Positions 55,031 to 64,000 of a stretch of 64,000 nt of DNA are shown here, in pieces. Each line of letters opens with the position of its first letter. Position 1 is the first letter of the stretch. Origin of the DNA: Taxillus chinensis (taxonomy: Eukaryota; Streptophyta; Magnoliopsida; Santalales; Loranthaceae); contig CM042092.1 of the NCBI GenBank assembly GCA_023512835.1, positions 41,248,258 to 41,312,257 of the forward strand, written 5' to 3'. Under the pieces are notes generated by a model. It was not told the DNA's origin and did not search any database. It saw only the letters and a program-made list of their open reading frames with translations. Both the position numbers and the translations under genes were made by a program.

Positions 55031-55552
55031 GGCTGTGGAGCCAGTGTGGCTGGGGCTGTGGTTGCGCCCATTCGAGTGGTGTGTTTTACTTGTATTTACT
55101 ACTGCCACGACACTGCACTAGTACACGTTCTCATGTAGTGGTTAGGTGCAAGGGATGGGATAGGGAGACTTGATTCCTACTGAGCTGTGGTTGCTCACCC
55201 CTCCTATTGTGTTCTATTTTTCTCAGGGACCTATAGGCGTTAGGTGGGAACACCAAGGTGGACAACAGTTCTGTTTGTGGTTTTGATTTATGTTATTTGT
55301 ATTACTTTTGGGAGGCTTTGTACCCCGGTGGAGAGATATTGTAAAGTGGGTTTTATTGTAATAAAGGCATATGGATTTGTAAACGTTTATCCTGATTTGA
55401 ATTTAATAAGTTTATGATTGTCTTTCTAAATATCAACTGTGTAGTGTATGATGTCCTGTGTGAGTATTGTATCCTATCCCTTTCTTGACCGCATGGGTAA
55501 AGGGGGAGTCACGAACCGATTTCCTCGGGTTGGAAATTTGGGGCGTGACAAA

Positions 55553-55569
55553 GATAGTATCGAGCATGG
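55553..55569 (+). promoter_or_regulatory. Degenerate primer binding site of chromovirus B
   Basis: GATAGTATCGAGCATGG directly downstream of the 5' LTR, compared with TTGGTATCGAGCATGG in element C. Two to three substitutions have eroded the iMet-type PBS. Confidence 0.7.
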
Positions 55570-56016
55570 TCTAGTTGGCCTAGGGTAGTGGGCGAATCTA
55601 GTTATCTTGAGTCCTTTGGAGGAGCCTGGAGGAACGTGCCTGATAAACATGGTCTTCTTGGAGCCTCTAAAGTGTACTTGGGGTGGCCCAGACCTGAGGT
55701 AGGATTTGCATTCATTGGCATTAGTGCACTAGTTGCATTTGTTGTTTATGTTTGCTAAACTGGAAAAACAAAATGTGAATAGCGTGATAAAGTGTGAAAT
55801 GTGCAACTCTGAATTTTCTTGGAATACATTGAGCATGAGAACTCCTTATTTAATTGAGTCGTGTGAAATGTGAATTAAGTTGTGTGCAATATGGATTGAT
55901 GCAATGTATGTGTGTCTGGCATATGATAGTAGAATTGATAAATGGGGTAGAGGTAGTGACACGCGATAGATTCGAATTCGTTTTGACGTTTGTGTTCCTT
56001 ACCTCGTATAGTAAGA

Positions 56017-57400
56017 ATGCCGCCGAGGAGAGTGACACGTGCGTCCGGGGCGGTGGGCGATGAGTCATCTGCCCATGAGGGCCCGGGTGCGGGGCGGTCT
56101 CTTTGGAGGACATGCGCTATTGTTGGCACAACTACGAGAGGGCATCCGACCGGAAGTCCGAGAGCCGAGGGAGGGTATCCGGCAAGAGGTTCGGAGGAGC
56201 TGCGCCGTGAGATGGCAAGACAACAAGTGGTGCCACCACCACCACCAGTGGGGGAGTTACCTCGTGAGCGTGAAAGTTCGCGTGGTGGTGTACCGATTCG
56301 TGTAGAGGAAGATGTGGTGACGAGGTTCCGAAAGGAACAACCTCCAAGGTTCAAGGGAGAAGTGGATCCCGTGGTGGCTTCGCATTGGTTGAGGCAGATC
56401 GAGCATGTGTTTTCCTTTCTCCTACCCCGGGAGGAGGATAAGGTGAGACCGGCCATTCGGTAGCTAGAGGGGAATGCTTTGGAGCGGTGTCGCAGGGAGC
56501 CGTGCGGTGTAGTTCATGCCGTGGGAGTTCTTGCAACTCTTCCACAATGAGTTTTTCCCTGAGTCCTTGAGATGGCAGAAGAGGGAGGAATTTGGCAGCC
56601 TGAAGCAAGGATCAAAGACGGTGCCCGACTATGAGTGAGAGTTCCGGAGCTTGAGTAGATTTGCTCCCGAGGCCGTGGCAAAGGAGGACCTAAAGGCCCA
56701 CAAGTTCACCTTGGGTCTCAGGCCAGCCCTTAGGCGAGAGGGTGGCGATTTTGCGTTTAAGGACCTATGCTTGAGGTTGTGGAGACAGCTCGTATAGGCG
56801 AGAGGGAGCTGGATGATGGGAGGCAGGCCCATCGGGGTCGCCGATTGCAGGGCGGATCGAGCGTGATTCAGGGTCCAAGAGGCCCAAGACCGAGGAGAGA
56901 GATAGCAGTTCCTTCCGTAGCCGGGGACAACCATCCGTGAACCCAGGGAGGTTCACCTTTGGCGGCGATGAGACAAGGAGGTTCGGCAGGGGGTCTTCCC
57001 GGCGGTTGTCTTTGTTGTGGGGGAGCAAGGCCACGTCAAAAGGGAGTGTCCCAAGAAAGACTGGTGGTGCAACAACTATGGACGGAAGGGCCATTTGCGC
57101 AAGGGTTTGCAAGAGTGGCAATAGGGGAGCAGGAGGCTTGGCATCCGGCATGAGGAGTGATGCTAGTTTCCGTGCACCAGCGGAGAGGCCGGTGCGTCGG
57201 TGGCCAGCTAGTCGAGCAGGATCTAGCCGGACCTGACCTCGGGGAGGGCCTGAGCGGCGACAGACCAGGCCGGAGGCAGCCATGGCGGGAACCGGTCCGG
57301 TGGGGGAGCCGACCGGTGGTACAGGCCAAGGGAGGGTGTTTGCACTAAATGTAGCACCCTAGGAGGAGGCCGAGCTACCACCTCCACCGGCGGAGGGTGG
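56017..57400 (+). pseudogene. Chromovirus B gag, broken
   Basis: ATG at 56017-56019 (MPPRRVTRASGAVGDESS). The capsid core begins FRKEQPPRFKGEVDPVVASH and WLRQIEHVFSFL. It is followed by a TAG at 56461-56463 and a TGA inside 'YE*EFRSLSRFAPEA' (about 56631), which fits CGA-to-TGA. The zinc knuckle (about 57007-57050) is recognisable only after an indel: CCG, GHVK and ECP parts lie in shifted frames. Gag would build the particle; this copy cannot. Confidence 0.8.
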
Positions 57401-57413
57401 GGCAGGACCATCG

Positions 57414-57692
57414 GTGGTTAGAGGTACCCTTTTGATCTCTCATACGCTTGTTTCCGCACCTTTTGATACGGGTGAATCTTGTTCGTTTGTTGCTGAACTT
57501 CTGATTGAGGGATTGGGATTTGCATGTGTTGGGGTAGAGAGACCCCTAGTAGTGGAGTCTCTAGTGAGGGGTATGATTGAGGTGTGGCGCATATGTCGTG
57601 ACTGTTTGTTAACTATAGGGGATGTGGAGCTTAGTTTCAATTTGTACATAATGCCCTTGCGTACATTTGACCTGATCTTGGGTATGGATTAG
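57414..57692 (+). pseudogene. Chromovirus B protease
   Basis: A 92-codon frame with SAPFDTGESCSFVAELL, where DTG is intact but the following alanine is E, then GDVELSFNLYIMPLRTFDLI and LGMD before a TAG at 57690-57692 where tryptophan is expected (TGG-to-TAG). Retropepsin of the element. Confidence 0.8.
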
Positions 57693-57718
57693 CTTATGGA
57701 TTTCCAGGCCAAGATAGA

Positions 57719-58620
57719 TTGTTATTGGCGGCATGTATCCTTCGTGACACCCGCAGGGGACTTCTTGCACCCCGCAGGGGGAGTGAGACCGTGAGGCGAG
57801 TCGAGTCGGGCCGATGTTGGACCAGGGGTGCCATTACCCACAGGTTGGCAGCCCTGACCTTTGCTGAGGAGAGGAAAGTAGAAAAGAGAGTGTGGCCAGC
57901 AATTGTTGACCAATTTCAGGATGTCTTTCTTGAGCAATTGAGGAGTTTACCTCCTAAGAGAAGTGTGGAGTTCACCATTAAGTTGGTTCTGGGGACTAGC
58001 CTAATCTCCCAAGTGGCATATCATATGGGGCCAACCGAGTTGAGGGAGCTTTAGAAGCAAATAGAGGAGTTGGTGGACCAGGGGTATATCGGACCGAGTA
58101 CCTCACCCCGGGGTGCTCCGGTGCTCTTTGAAAAGAAAGCGAGATGGCACGCTTCGCCTCTGCATTGACTACAAGAAGCTGAATTTGGTGACCGTGAAGA
58201 ACAAGTATCTGTTGCCTTGGATAGACGACTTGTTTGACCGGTTGAGTAGGGCCCAGTGGTTTTCCAAGATAGATCTACGATCAGGGTATCACCAATTAAG
58301 GGTTAGGGAGGAGGACATCCCTAAGACGGCTTTTCGGTGCGGTATGGGCACTATGAGTGGGTAATGATGTCTTTCGGGCTTACTAATGCACCAGCAGTGT
58401 TCACGCATTTGACGAACCAAGTCTTTGCTCCATATTTGGATTCCTTTGTGGTGGTGTTCATAGACGATATCTTGGTGTATTCCAAGATGGAGAGGGAGCA
58501 TGTGGAGCATTCGGTAACAGTGCTGCAAACCTTGAGGGACCAGTAGTTGTTTGCTAAGTTTAGCAAATGTGAGTTTTGGATGCAGGAAGTTCACTTTCTT
58601 GGCCATATAGTGTCAGCTGA
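57719..58620 (+). pseudogene. Chromovirus B reverse transcriptase, broken
   Basis: Pieces in order: QFQDVFLEQLRSLPPKRSVE, TAG near 58053, [36 protein letters not shown], a frameshift at about 58340, [18 protein letters not shown], and the catalytic [12 protein letters not shown]. Then come TAG at 58544 (CAG expected) and FSKCEFWMQEVHFLGHIVS before TGA at 58628 (CGA expected). The catalytic FIDD is present but the frame is lost several times. Confidence 0.88.
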
Positions 58621-59155
58621 GGGAGTTTGAGTGGACCCAGCCAAGATTGAGGCTGTGTAATCGTAGGAGAGGCCAACTAATGTTTTCGAGATTCGTAGTT
58701 TCCTTGGTTTGGCGGGGTACTATCGTCGTTTTGTAGAGGGATTCTCTCGTTTGGCGGCTCCTATGATGGCATTGACTAGGAAGGGAGTGAAGTTTAAGTG
58801 GATTAATAAGTGTCAACGGGCGTTTGAGGCTCTCAAAACCCGTTTGACCACCGCACCTATGTTGAGGTTACCTAGGGAGGTTATCCCATATGAGGTGTAT
58901 TGTGATACGTCCAAGGTTGGTTTGGGGTGTGTGCTTATGTAGGAGCACAGTGTGATAGCTTATGGGTCGAGGCAGCTGAAACCTCATGAGCAGAATTACC
59001 CTACTCATGATCTTGAGTTGGTGGCTGTCATCTTTGCCTTGAAGAGTTGGCAGCATTACCTTCTGGGGGAGAAGTTTGTGGTGTTCTCAAATCACAAGAG
59101 CCTTCAGACATCTTTACTCAAAAGGACTTGAATTTGAGGCAGCGAGAGATAGGTG
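58621..59155 (+). pseudogene. Chromovirus B RNase H, broken
   Basis: Begins with the RT-RNase H connection [20 protein letters not shown]. RNase H blocks are VYCDTSKVGLGCVLM (first D), TAG where Q is expected (58939-58941), [20 protein letters not shown] (E), and [11 protein letters not shown], where the usual TDHKSL aspartate is N. An active-site residue is therefore altered as well as the frame. Confidence 0.85.
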
Positions 59156-60480
59156 GAGTATTTGCGGACCTTTGACTTTACTCTTGCCTATACCCCAGGC
59201 AAGGGCAATGTTGTGGCTGATGCGTTGAGCAAGAAGGGGAAGGCTAAGGTGGCCGTGAGAGAGTGGAAGCTAATGGAGCAGTTGGCGATGTTGCAGTTGC
59301 AGCCTATTGCTCGTGATGGGGGGACAGTCTTGAGTCCTATTGTTGTTGTGCCTGAGCTGTACCAGCGAGTCCGGGAGGGACAATTGGGGGATATTGAGTG
59401 TGAGGTTCTTTGTGCCCGTATTGAGGCTGGTGAGCTATCTGAGGATTGGACAGAGGGTCCTGAGCATGAGTTGTCTTTTCAGGGGCGGCTAGTAGTGGCT
59501 TCTTCTCTTAGAGATGAGGTGATGAGGTGATGAGGGAGTTTCATCAGTCTAGAGTTCTTTGTGCATCTCTGGGGGTACAAAGATGTACCACATGCTTCGT
59601 GGACATCTTTGGTGGCCTAGGATGAAGTGAGATGTAGCTGCTTTTTTTTTTTTTTGAGGTGCCTCACTTGTCAACAAGTGAAGGTTGAGCACCAGCGGCC
59701 AGCAAGTATGTTGCAGCCGTTGCCAATAGCGGAGTGGAAGTGGGACCACATAGCGATGGATTTTGTGACTGGTCTTCCACCCACCACTGGGAGGAAAGAC
59801 ATGATATAGGTGATTGTGGATCGGCTAACGAAATCGGCCTATTTTCTTGCTGTTCGAGAGCAAGACTCCATTGGGGCATTGAGCTGCATGGAGTACCATC
59901 GTCGATTGTGTCTGACAGAGATTCGTGGTTCACTTCCCGTTTATGGGCAGGCTTGCAGGAGGCTATGGGGACAAAACGCACTTCAAGATGTGCCTTTCAC
60001 CCTAAGACCGACGGTCGACAGAGAGGACGAATCAGACATTGGAGGACATGCCTGAGGGCTCGTGTGCTAGATTTTGGGGGTTCGTGGGCAACTCACCTTC
60101 CTTTCGTGGAGTTTGCCTACGACAATAGTTATCGGGGCCTCCATTGGGATGGCTCCTTTTGAGGCGTTGTATGGCGGTTCGTGCCGATCACCTTTATATT
60201 GGACTAATGTCGGAGAGGCAACTCTTTTGGGGCCACGGTTGGTTCAGGAGGCTATGGAGAAGGTCCAGGTTGATTCGTCGGCGCTTGTTGTTAGCTCGAG
60301 TCGACAGAAATCTTATACGAGATCAGTGGCGGCGACCTTTGGAGTTTTCTCGTGGGAGATCATGTGTTTCTCCATGTCTCTCCCCGTCGTGGACATCAGC
60401 GGTTTGGGTGAGGTTCCAAGCTATCTCCGCGGTTTATTGGTCCCTTTGAGGTTATGGCTCGTGTGGGGCCGGTGGCCTAC
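59156..60480 (+). pseudogene. Chromovirus B integrase, broken
   Basis: FTLAYTPGKGNVVADALSKK opens the frame 59153-59530. The zinc region is damaged; a T14 run at 59641-59654 lies in the middle, followed by [16 protein letters not shown]. The catalytic core shows [20 protein letters not shown] (first D), [13 protein letters not shown] and VPSSIVSDRDSWFTSRLW (second D). Later blocks (APFEALYGGSCRSPLYWTNV) are in other frames. It cannot be translated through. Confidence 0.85.
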
Positions 60481-60780
60481 CGGTTAGCGTTGCCACCGCG
60501 ATTGAGTCAGTGCACAATTTGTTCCATGTGTCCTTACCCAAGCGTTCATCCTGACCCCACTCATGTGATCGATTGGGGGACATTGGATATTGAGGATGAC
60601 ATGTCTGTTGTTAAGGCCCCTATCCGTATACTAGATCGGCGGGAGAAGCTTTTGCGTGGTCGTGCTATTCCTTTGGTTCGCGTGCTGTGGCAGCACCGTG
60701 GCATTAAGGAGGAGACATGGGAATGTGAGTCCATGATGCGTGAGCGGCACCTAGAGTTGTTCGAGGACGAACAAGCTTGA
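60454..60780 (+). pseudogene. Chromovirus B C-terminal chromodomain region
   Basis: A 108-codon open frame ending at TGA 60778-60780. It shows PSVHPDPTHVIDWGTLDIED, VVKAPIRILDRREKLLRG, IPLVRVLWQHRGIKEETWEC and RERHLELFEDEQA. This is the Tekay/Del-type chromodomain tail, thought to guide integration to methylated histone H3. The same scrap occurs at 4160-4235. Confidence 0.88.
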
Positions 60781-61089
60781 GGGTGGGAGGTGGTTGTTGG
60801 CCAAGAGATAGTGATGTGATTTTTTGTGCTAGTTGTTTATGTGTTGTGTATTGTCTTTTTTAGACATTAATTTGTATTTGAGATGTGTATTTGTGACATG
60901 CGTGTATGTGTTATATGCATTGTGGTGGTGCCTTGTTGAGTTTGTGGACGTATGTCCTGTTATATGTTGTGTGCGGTGTATGATCTATTTGTGTGTTGTG
61001 GCTTGCATTTTGTATAGTGGGTTGCATGTGTTTGTTATTCCTTGCGGTCCTAGTGGCATGTAGTTTCTTTTCAAGGACGAAAAGTCATA
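60781..61089 (+). other. Chromovirus B 3' untranslated segment
   Basis: TG-rich non-coding stretch between the pol stop and PPT. Nothing else was recognised. Confidence 0.7.
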
Positions 61090-61103
61090 AGGGGGGAGAG
61101 GAT
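61090..61103 (+). promoter_or_regulatory. Polypurine tract of chromovirus B
   Basis: AAGGGGGGAGAGGA directly before the 3' LTR terminus TGTAATGACCCG. Confidence 0.9.
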
Positions 61104-61804
61104 GTAATGACCCGTGTTTTGGGAAGAACAAGCTGGAACGAAGATAAACAGTACCCTGGGTGAACGCTTGGGTCGAAAGGTGGAAGACCCAAAGATTTGT
61201 GTCGTAGGGTCGAAGGTCGAAGACCGAGGGCCGAAGGTTTGAGGGTTGAAGGTTTGATCTTCGAGACAGATCTTCGAGGCCGTATTTCCAGTGAACTTTG
61301 AGGCTCCGAACCGGTGATCTTCGAGGCGTTGTTCTACGAGTCTTCGAGGGAGTGTTTCATTTATCAAAGCTATGTCGTTTTGATGGTGTGTTTCACTTAT
61401 CAAAACTACGTCGTTTTGATGGTGTGTTTCATTTATCAAACTATGTCGTTTTGATGGTGGGATTTCATTTATCAAAACTACGTCATTTTGATGGTGGGAT
61501 TTCATTTATCAAAACTACGTCATTTTCATAAGTGAGGTCTATATAAGGAGGAGCTCTCTTTGTTTTAGGTTTAGGGTTTTTGTTGTCAGCCGTCGCAGAG
61601 AGAGAGAGAGAGAGAGGGAAAAAGAGAGGGTTCTTAAGCGTTGTCGCTTGGGGTGACTCGCAGGAGTGGACGGCGTCTAACGTGGGAGCAAGAGCAAGGA
61701 GCATCTTCCTGAGGTAGGGGTTCTGTTCCTCCTTGAACCTATCCCAGGGTTTTGGCCTTGTGATAGGCGATCTGTTGTATATTCCGGATATATATATATA
61801 TATA

Positions 61805-61807
<3 letters not shown>

Positions 61808-61846
<39 letters not shown>
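61808..61846. repeat. (TG)n microsatellite
   Basis: About 39 bp of TG repeat preceded by a short (TA)n. It replaces the (AT)n of the 5' LTR. Confidence 0.95.
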
Positions 61847-61851
<5 letters not shown>

Positions 61852-62177
61852 CCATATAGGTGTAATCTCCTATATGGATGTTGACCTTCAATGGCGTATT
61901 TGTTTGGATATTTGTATATATGCCCTTGAGGCTAGGGATTACGCATGCTAGGTGTTCAATTTTATGTCTGTGTGACTAAGTTTGAGAGCCTGTGAATGTG
62001 TGCACGCTATGTGTTCGATGTTATGCCTGTGAAACTAGGCAAATCAAGTGTTTGATATTATGCCTGTGAGGCCACACATGTTATGTGTTTGATAATATGC
62101 CTGTGTGACTATGTACGTTATGTGTTTGAGGTTATGCCTGTGTGGCAGAAATGTATGTTATGTGTTTCATTGTATGA

Positions 62178-62400
62178 CTGTTAGCCTGAGAGGCTGTGGG
62201 AATTGTTTGCCTGAAAGGCAGTCAAACTATTTGCCTGAGAGGCGGTCAAACTATTTGCCTGAGAGGCGGTTAAACTATTTGCCTGAGAGGTGGTTAAACA
62301 TTTGCCCGAGAGGCAGTTAAACATTTGCCCGAGAGGCGGTTAAACATTTGCCCGAGAGGCGGTTAAACATTTGCCCGAGAGGCGGTTAAATTCTTAGCCT
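62178..62400 (+). repeat. GCCTGAGAGGC tandem repeats (3' LTR)
   Basis: About nine units of about 24 bp with GCCTGAGAGGC or GCCCGAGAGGC cores. Confidence 0.9.
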
Positions 62401-62951
62401 GGAAGGTCAGTGAAATTGGTACTTGTGAGGCCGTGGAGCCAGCCGTGGCCGAGGGCTGTGGTTGCACCCATTTGAGTGGTGTGCTTTACTTCTATTTACT
62501 ACTGCCATGACACTGCACTAGTACACGTTCTCATGTAGTGGTTAGGTGCATGGGATGGGTTGGGGAGACTTAATCCCTACTGAGCTATGGTTGCTCACCT
62601 CTCCTATTGTGTTCTGTTTTTCTCAGGGACCTATAGTCGTTAGGTGGGAACACTAAGGTGGACAACGATTCTGTTTGTGGTTTTGATTTATGTTATTTGT
62701 ATTATTTTTGGGAGACTTTGTACCCCAGGTGGGGAGATATTGTAAAGTGGGTTTTATTGTAATAAAGGCATGTGGATTTGTAAACGTTTGTCCTGATTTG
62801 AATTTAATAAATTTATGATTGTCTTTCTGAATATCAGCTGTGTAGTATATGATGTCCTGTGTGAGTATTGTATCCTACCTCCTTCTCTACCGCATGGGTA
62901 AAGGGGGAGTCATGAACTGGTTTCCTCGGGTTGGAAATTCGGCGCGTGACA

Positions 62952-64000
62952 CCACCAGTCTGGCCTTATTTCTGATCACAACACCATCAGCATCAAGTTT
63001 ATTTCTAAAGATCCATTTCACGCTAATGACTTGTTATGATCTGGGCCTGTTGACTAACTCCCATACTTTCTGTCTCTTGAATTGATTGAGCTCTTCTTGC
63101 ATTACATCAATCCAATAGTGATCCTGAACTGCATCATCAATTGCTTTTGGCTCCACTTGTGATAAGAAACACATGTATAGATTCTCATGAAGTGTGGCAG
63201 CCCTTGTTTTGACCCGTGCAGCAGGATCTCTTATTATTAGTTCAGATGGGTGGTCCTTTAAACTTCTCCTTGCCTTTGGAAGGTCTTCTCTTTCTTCATG
63301 ATGAATGCCCAACTGCTCTATGTCAGGTTCTTGGGCTAGTGGAGGTGACAAAGACTGAACAGGTTGAATGTTAAGGTTATGATCTTATGTTGATTTTTGA
63401 TTCTGTAGCAACCGGTTCAGCTCTCTGGTCTTCAGGTTTAGGTGCATCTTCCACTGGTTCAGTTGTTATAGGATTATTTGTGTCTTGGTCTTCTACTATG
63501 ATAGTATCCTGCACTTTATTTACATTTTGGTCTCCTTTCTACATACCATGGTTAGTCTCATCAAAAGAAACATAAATAGACTCTTCAACAGTTTTTAGTC
63601 CTTCTATTAAACACATAATAAGCCTTGCTAGTCATGGAATATCCAACAAGATACCCATCATCTGACTTGGCATCAAACTTATTCAAGTTGTCCTTGCCAT
63701 TGTTCAGAATATAGCAAGTACACCCAAAGATCCTTAGGTGACCAATGTTTGGTCTCCTTCCATTCCATAACTCATAGGGTGTTTTCATGGCTCGTTTGTT
63801 AATTAAAGTTTGGTTTTGTATATAGAAAGCAGTTGCAACGGCTTCAGCCCATAAGGATTTTGGGAAGTAAGCTCCTATCAACATGGTTCTAGCTGCTTCA
63901 ACTAAAGTCCTATTCTTTCTTTCAGCGACTCCATTTTGTTGTGGAGTTCTAGGTGCTGAGAAATTATGTTGAATACCATGTTCAAGACAAAACTCTAGCA
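62952..64000 (-). pseudogene. Ty1/copia integrase C-terminus and RT N-terminus, right portion of the split element
   Basis: On the minus strand the right edge reads the end of the integrase core, PRTPQQNGVAERKNRTL, which includes the catalytic glutamate. 63884-63585 follows: SLWAEAVATAFYIQNQTLIN, HLRIFGCTCYILNNGKDNLN and DGYLVGYSMTSKAYYVF. 63351-63037 is the linker to RT: QDHYWIDVMQEELNQFKRQK and VWELVNRP, then a TAA (63034-63036), then VKWIFRNKLDADGVVIRNKA up to the insertion point at 62952. The element continues beyond the right edge and, across the insertions, to 53756-53717 and 10787-9494. Confidence 0.92.

Larger units (their letters stand above)
53757..55550 (+). mobile_element. Chromovirus B 5' LTR
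   Basis: TGTAATGACCCGTGTTTTGG to GGGGCGTGACA. Contents in order: TCGAAGG repeats (53820-54040), five ACGT-centred palindromes (54055-54227), a TATA box (54238-54245), a telo-box-like motif, a GA-rich leader, (AT)n (54486-54530) and GCCTGAGAGGC repeats (54854-55030). Confidence 0.94.
53757..62951 (+). mobile_element. Chromovirus B (Ty3/gypsy, Tekay/Del-like), full length
   Basis: 5' LTR 53757-55550, PBS about 55553-55569, gag-pro-RT-RH-INT-chromodomain 56017-60780, PPT 61090-61103, 3' LTR 61104-62951, flanked by a perfect TSD. It is related to, but a different family from, C. It carries many stops and indels. The LTRs differ at many sites and in their microsatellites ((AT)n versus (TG)n), so it is older than the LARD-like element. 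Confidence 0.94.
61104..62951 (+). mobile_element. Chromovirus B 3' LTR
   Basis: TGTAATGACCCGTGTTTTGG to GGCGCGTGACA. It repeats the 5' LTR layout: TCGAAGG repeats (61155-61350), five palindromes (61368-61530), TATA (61540-61547), (TG)n (61808-61846) and GCCTGAGAGGC repeats (62178-62400, more units than the 5' LTR). Confidence 0.94.

Noticed and set aside
55875..57411. Minus-strand ORFs of 60-193 codons opposite chromovirus B gag
   Set aside because: Antisense shadows caused by GC-rich gag; the plus strand carries start, capsid and knuckle motifs.
1..64000. tRNA, rRNA or intact host protein-coding genes
   Set aside because: None recognised. The tRNA-like strings found are primer binding sites complementary to tRNA 3' ends, not tRNA genes.

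Overview
This window is plant nuclear DNA, almost certainly from a large, repeat-rich angiosperm genome. No intact host gene was found. Nearly all of it is LTR retrotransposon sequence, and most of it is one nested stack that can be dissected base by base with target-site duplications (TSDs). The organism cannot be named from the sequence alone. Plant origin rests on four plant-specific lineages: Tat/Ogre Ty3/gypsy with a second RNase H, Tekay/Del-like chromoviruses, Ty1/copia, and a LARD-like non-autonomous element carrying a plant LOG-gene copy.

Layout. Bases 1-4159 are a truncated Tat/Ogre internal region (minus strand), joined abruptly to the pol tail and LTR of a plus-strand chromovirus (4160-5840). 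Bases 5841-6480 look like the promoter, leader and first exon of an unidentified minus-strand gene cut off by that LTR. Bases 6480-9490 hold a CGGAGTAAGGA-type tandem array, a possible LTR end and unassigned sequence. From 9494 to the right edge the oldest layer is a minus-strand Ty1/copia element (9494-10787, 53717-53756, 62952-64000). It carries two independent insertions only about 35 bp apart in its reverse transcriptase: chromovirus B (53757-62951, TSD CCACC) and a Tat solo LTR (10788-53716, TSD ATAGT). Chromovirus C (12549-52676) sits inside the solo LTR. A full Tat/Ogre element A2 (13693-34243, TSD GTATA) sits in C's left LTR, and the LARD-like element (41061-50674, TSD ATACT) sits in C's right LTR. 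An inverted Tat solo LTR (30781-33779) sits inside A2's own 5' LTR. That makes five levels.

How the parts work. A2 has the full Tat order: ORF1 (DUF7745-like), gag with CxYH-GHxxxxC knuckles, a protease with a DNGS active site, a G-patch, RT, a degenerate RNase H, a second archaeal-type RNase H, an integrase, and a 3' UTR with a hairpin-bearing tandem array. Elements B and C encode gag-protease-RT-RNase H-integrase-chromodomain. All the coding regions are broken. Most premature stops inspected are explained by C-to-T or G-to-A change (CGA to TGA, CAG to TAG, TGG to TAG), as expected of methylated, silenced copies.

The most notable content is in the LARD-like element. Its LTRs are about 3.3 kb, identical by eye over about 1.4 kb, and so recent. 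Its 3 kb interior has no gag or pol. Instead it carries an intron-less, frameshifted copy of a LONELY GUY (LOG) cytokinin-activating enzyme gene, and a small open reading frame whose diverged homologue lies inside the LTR itself.
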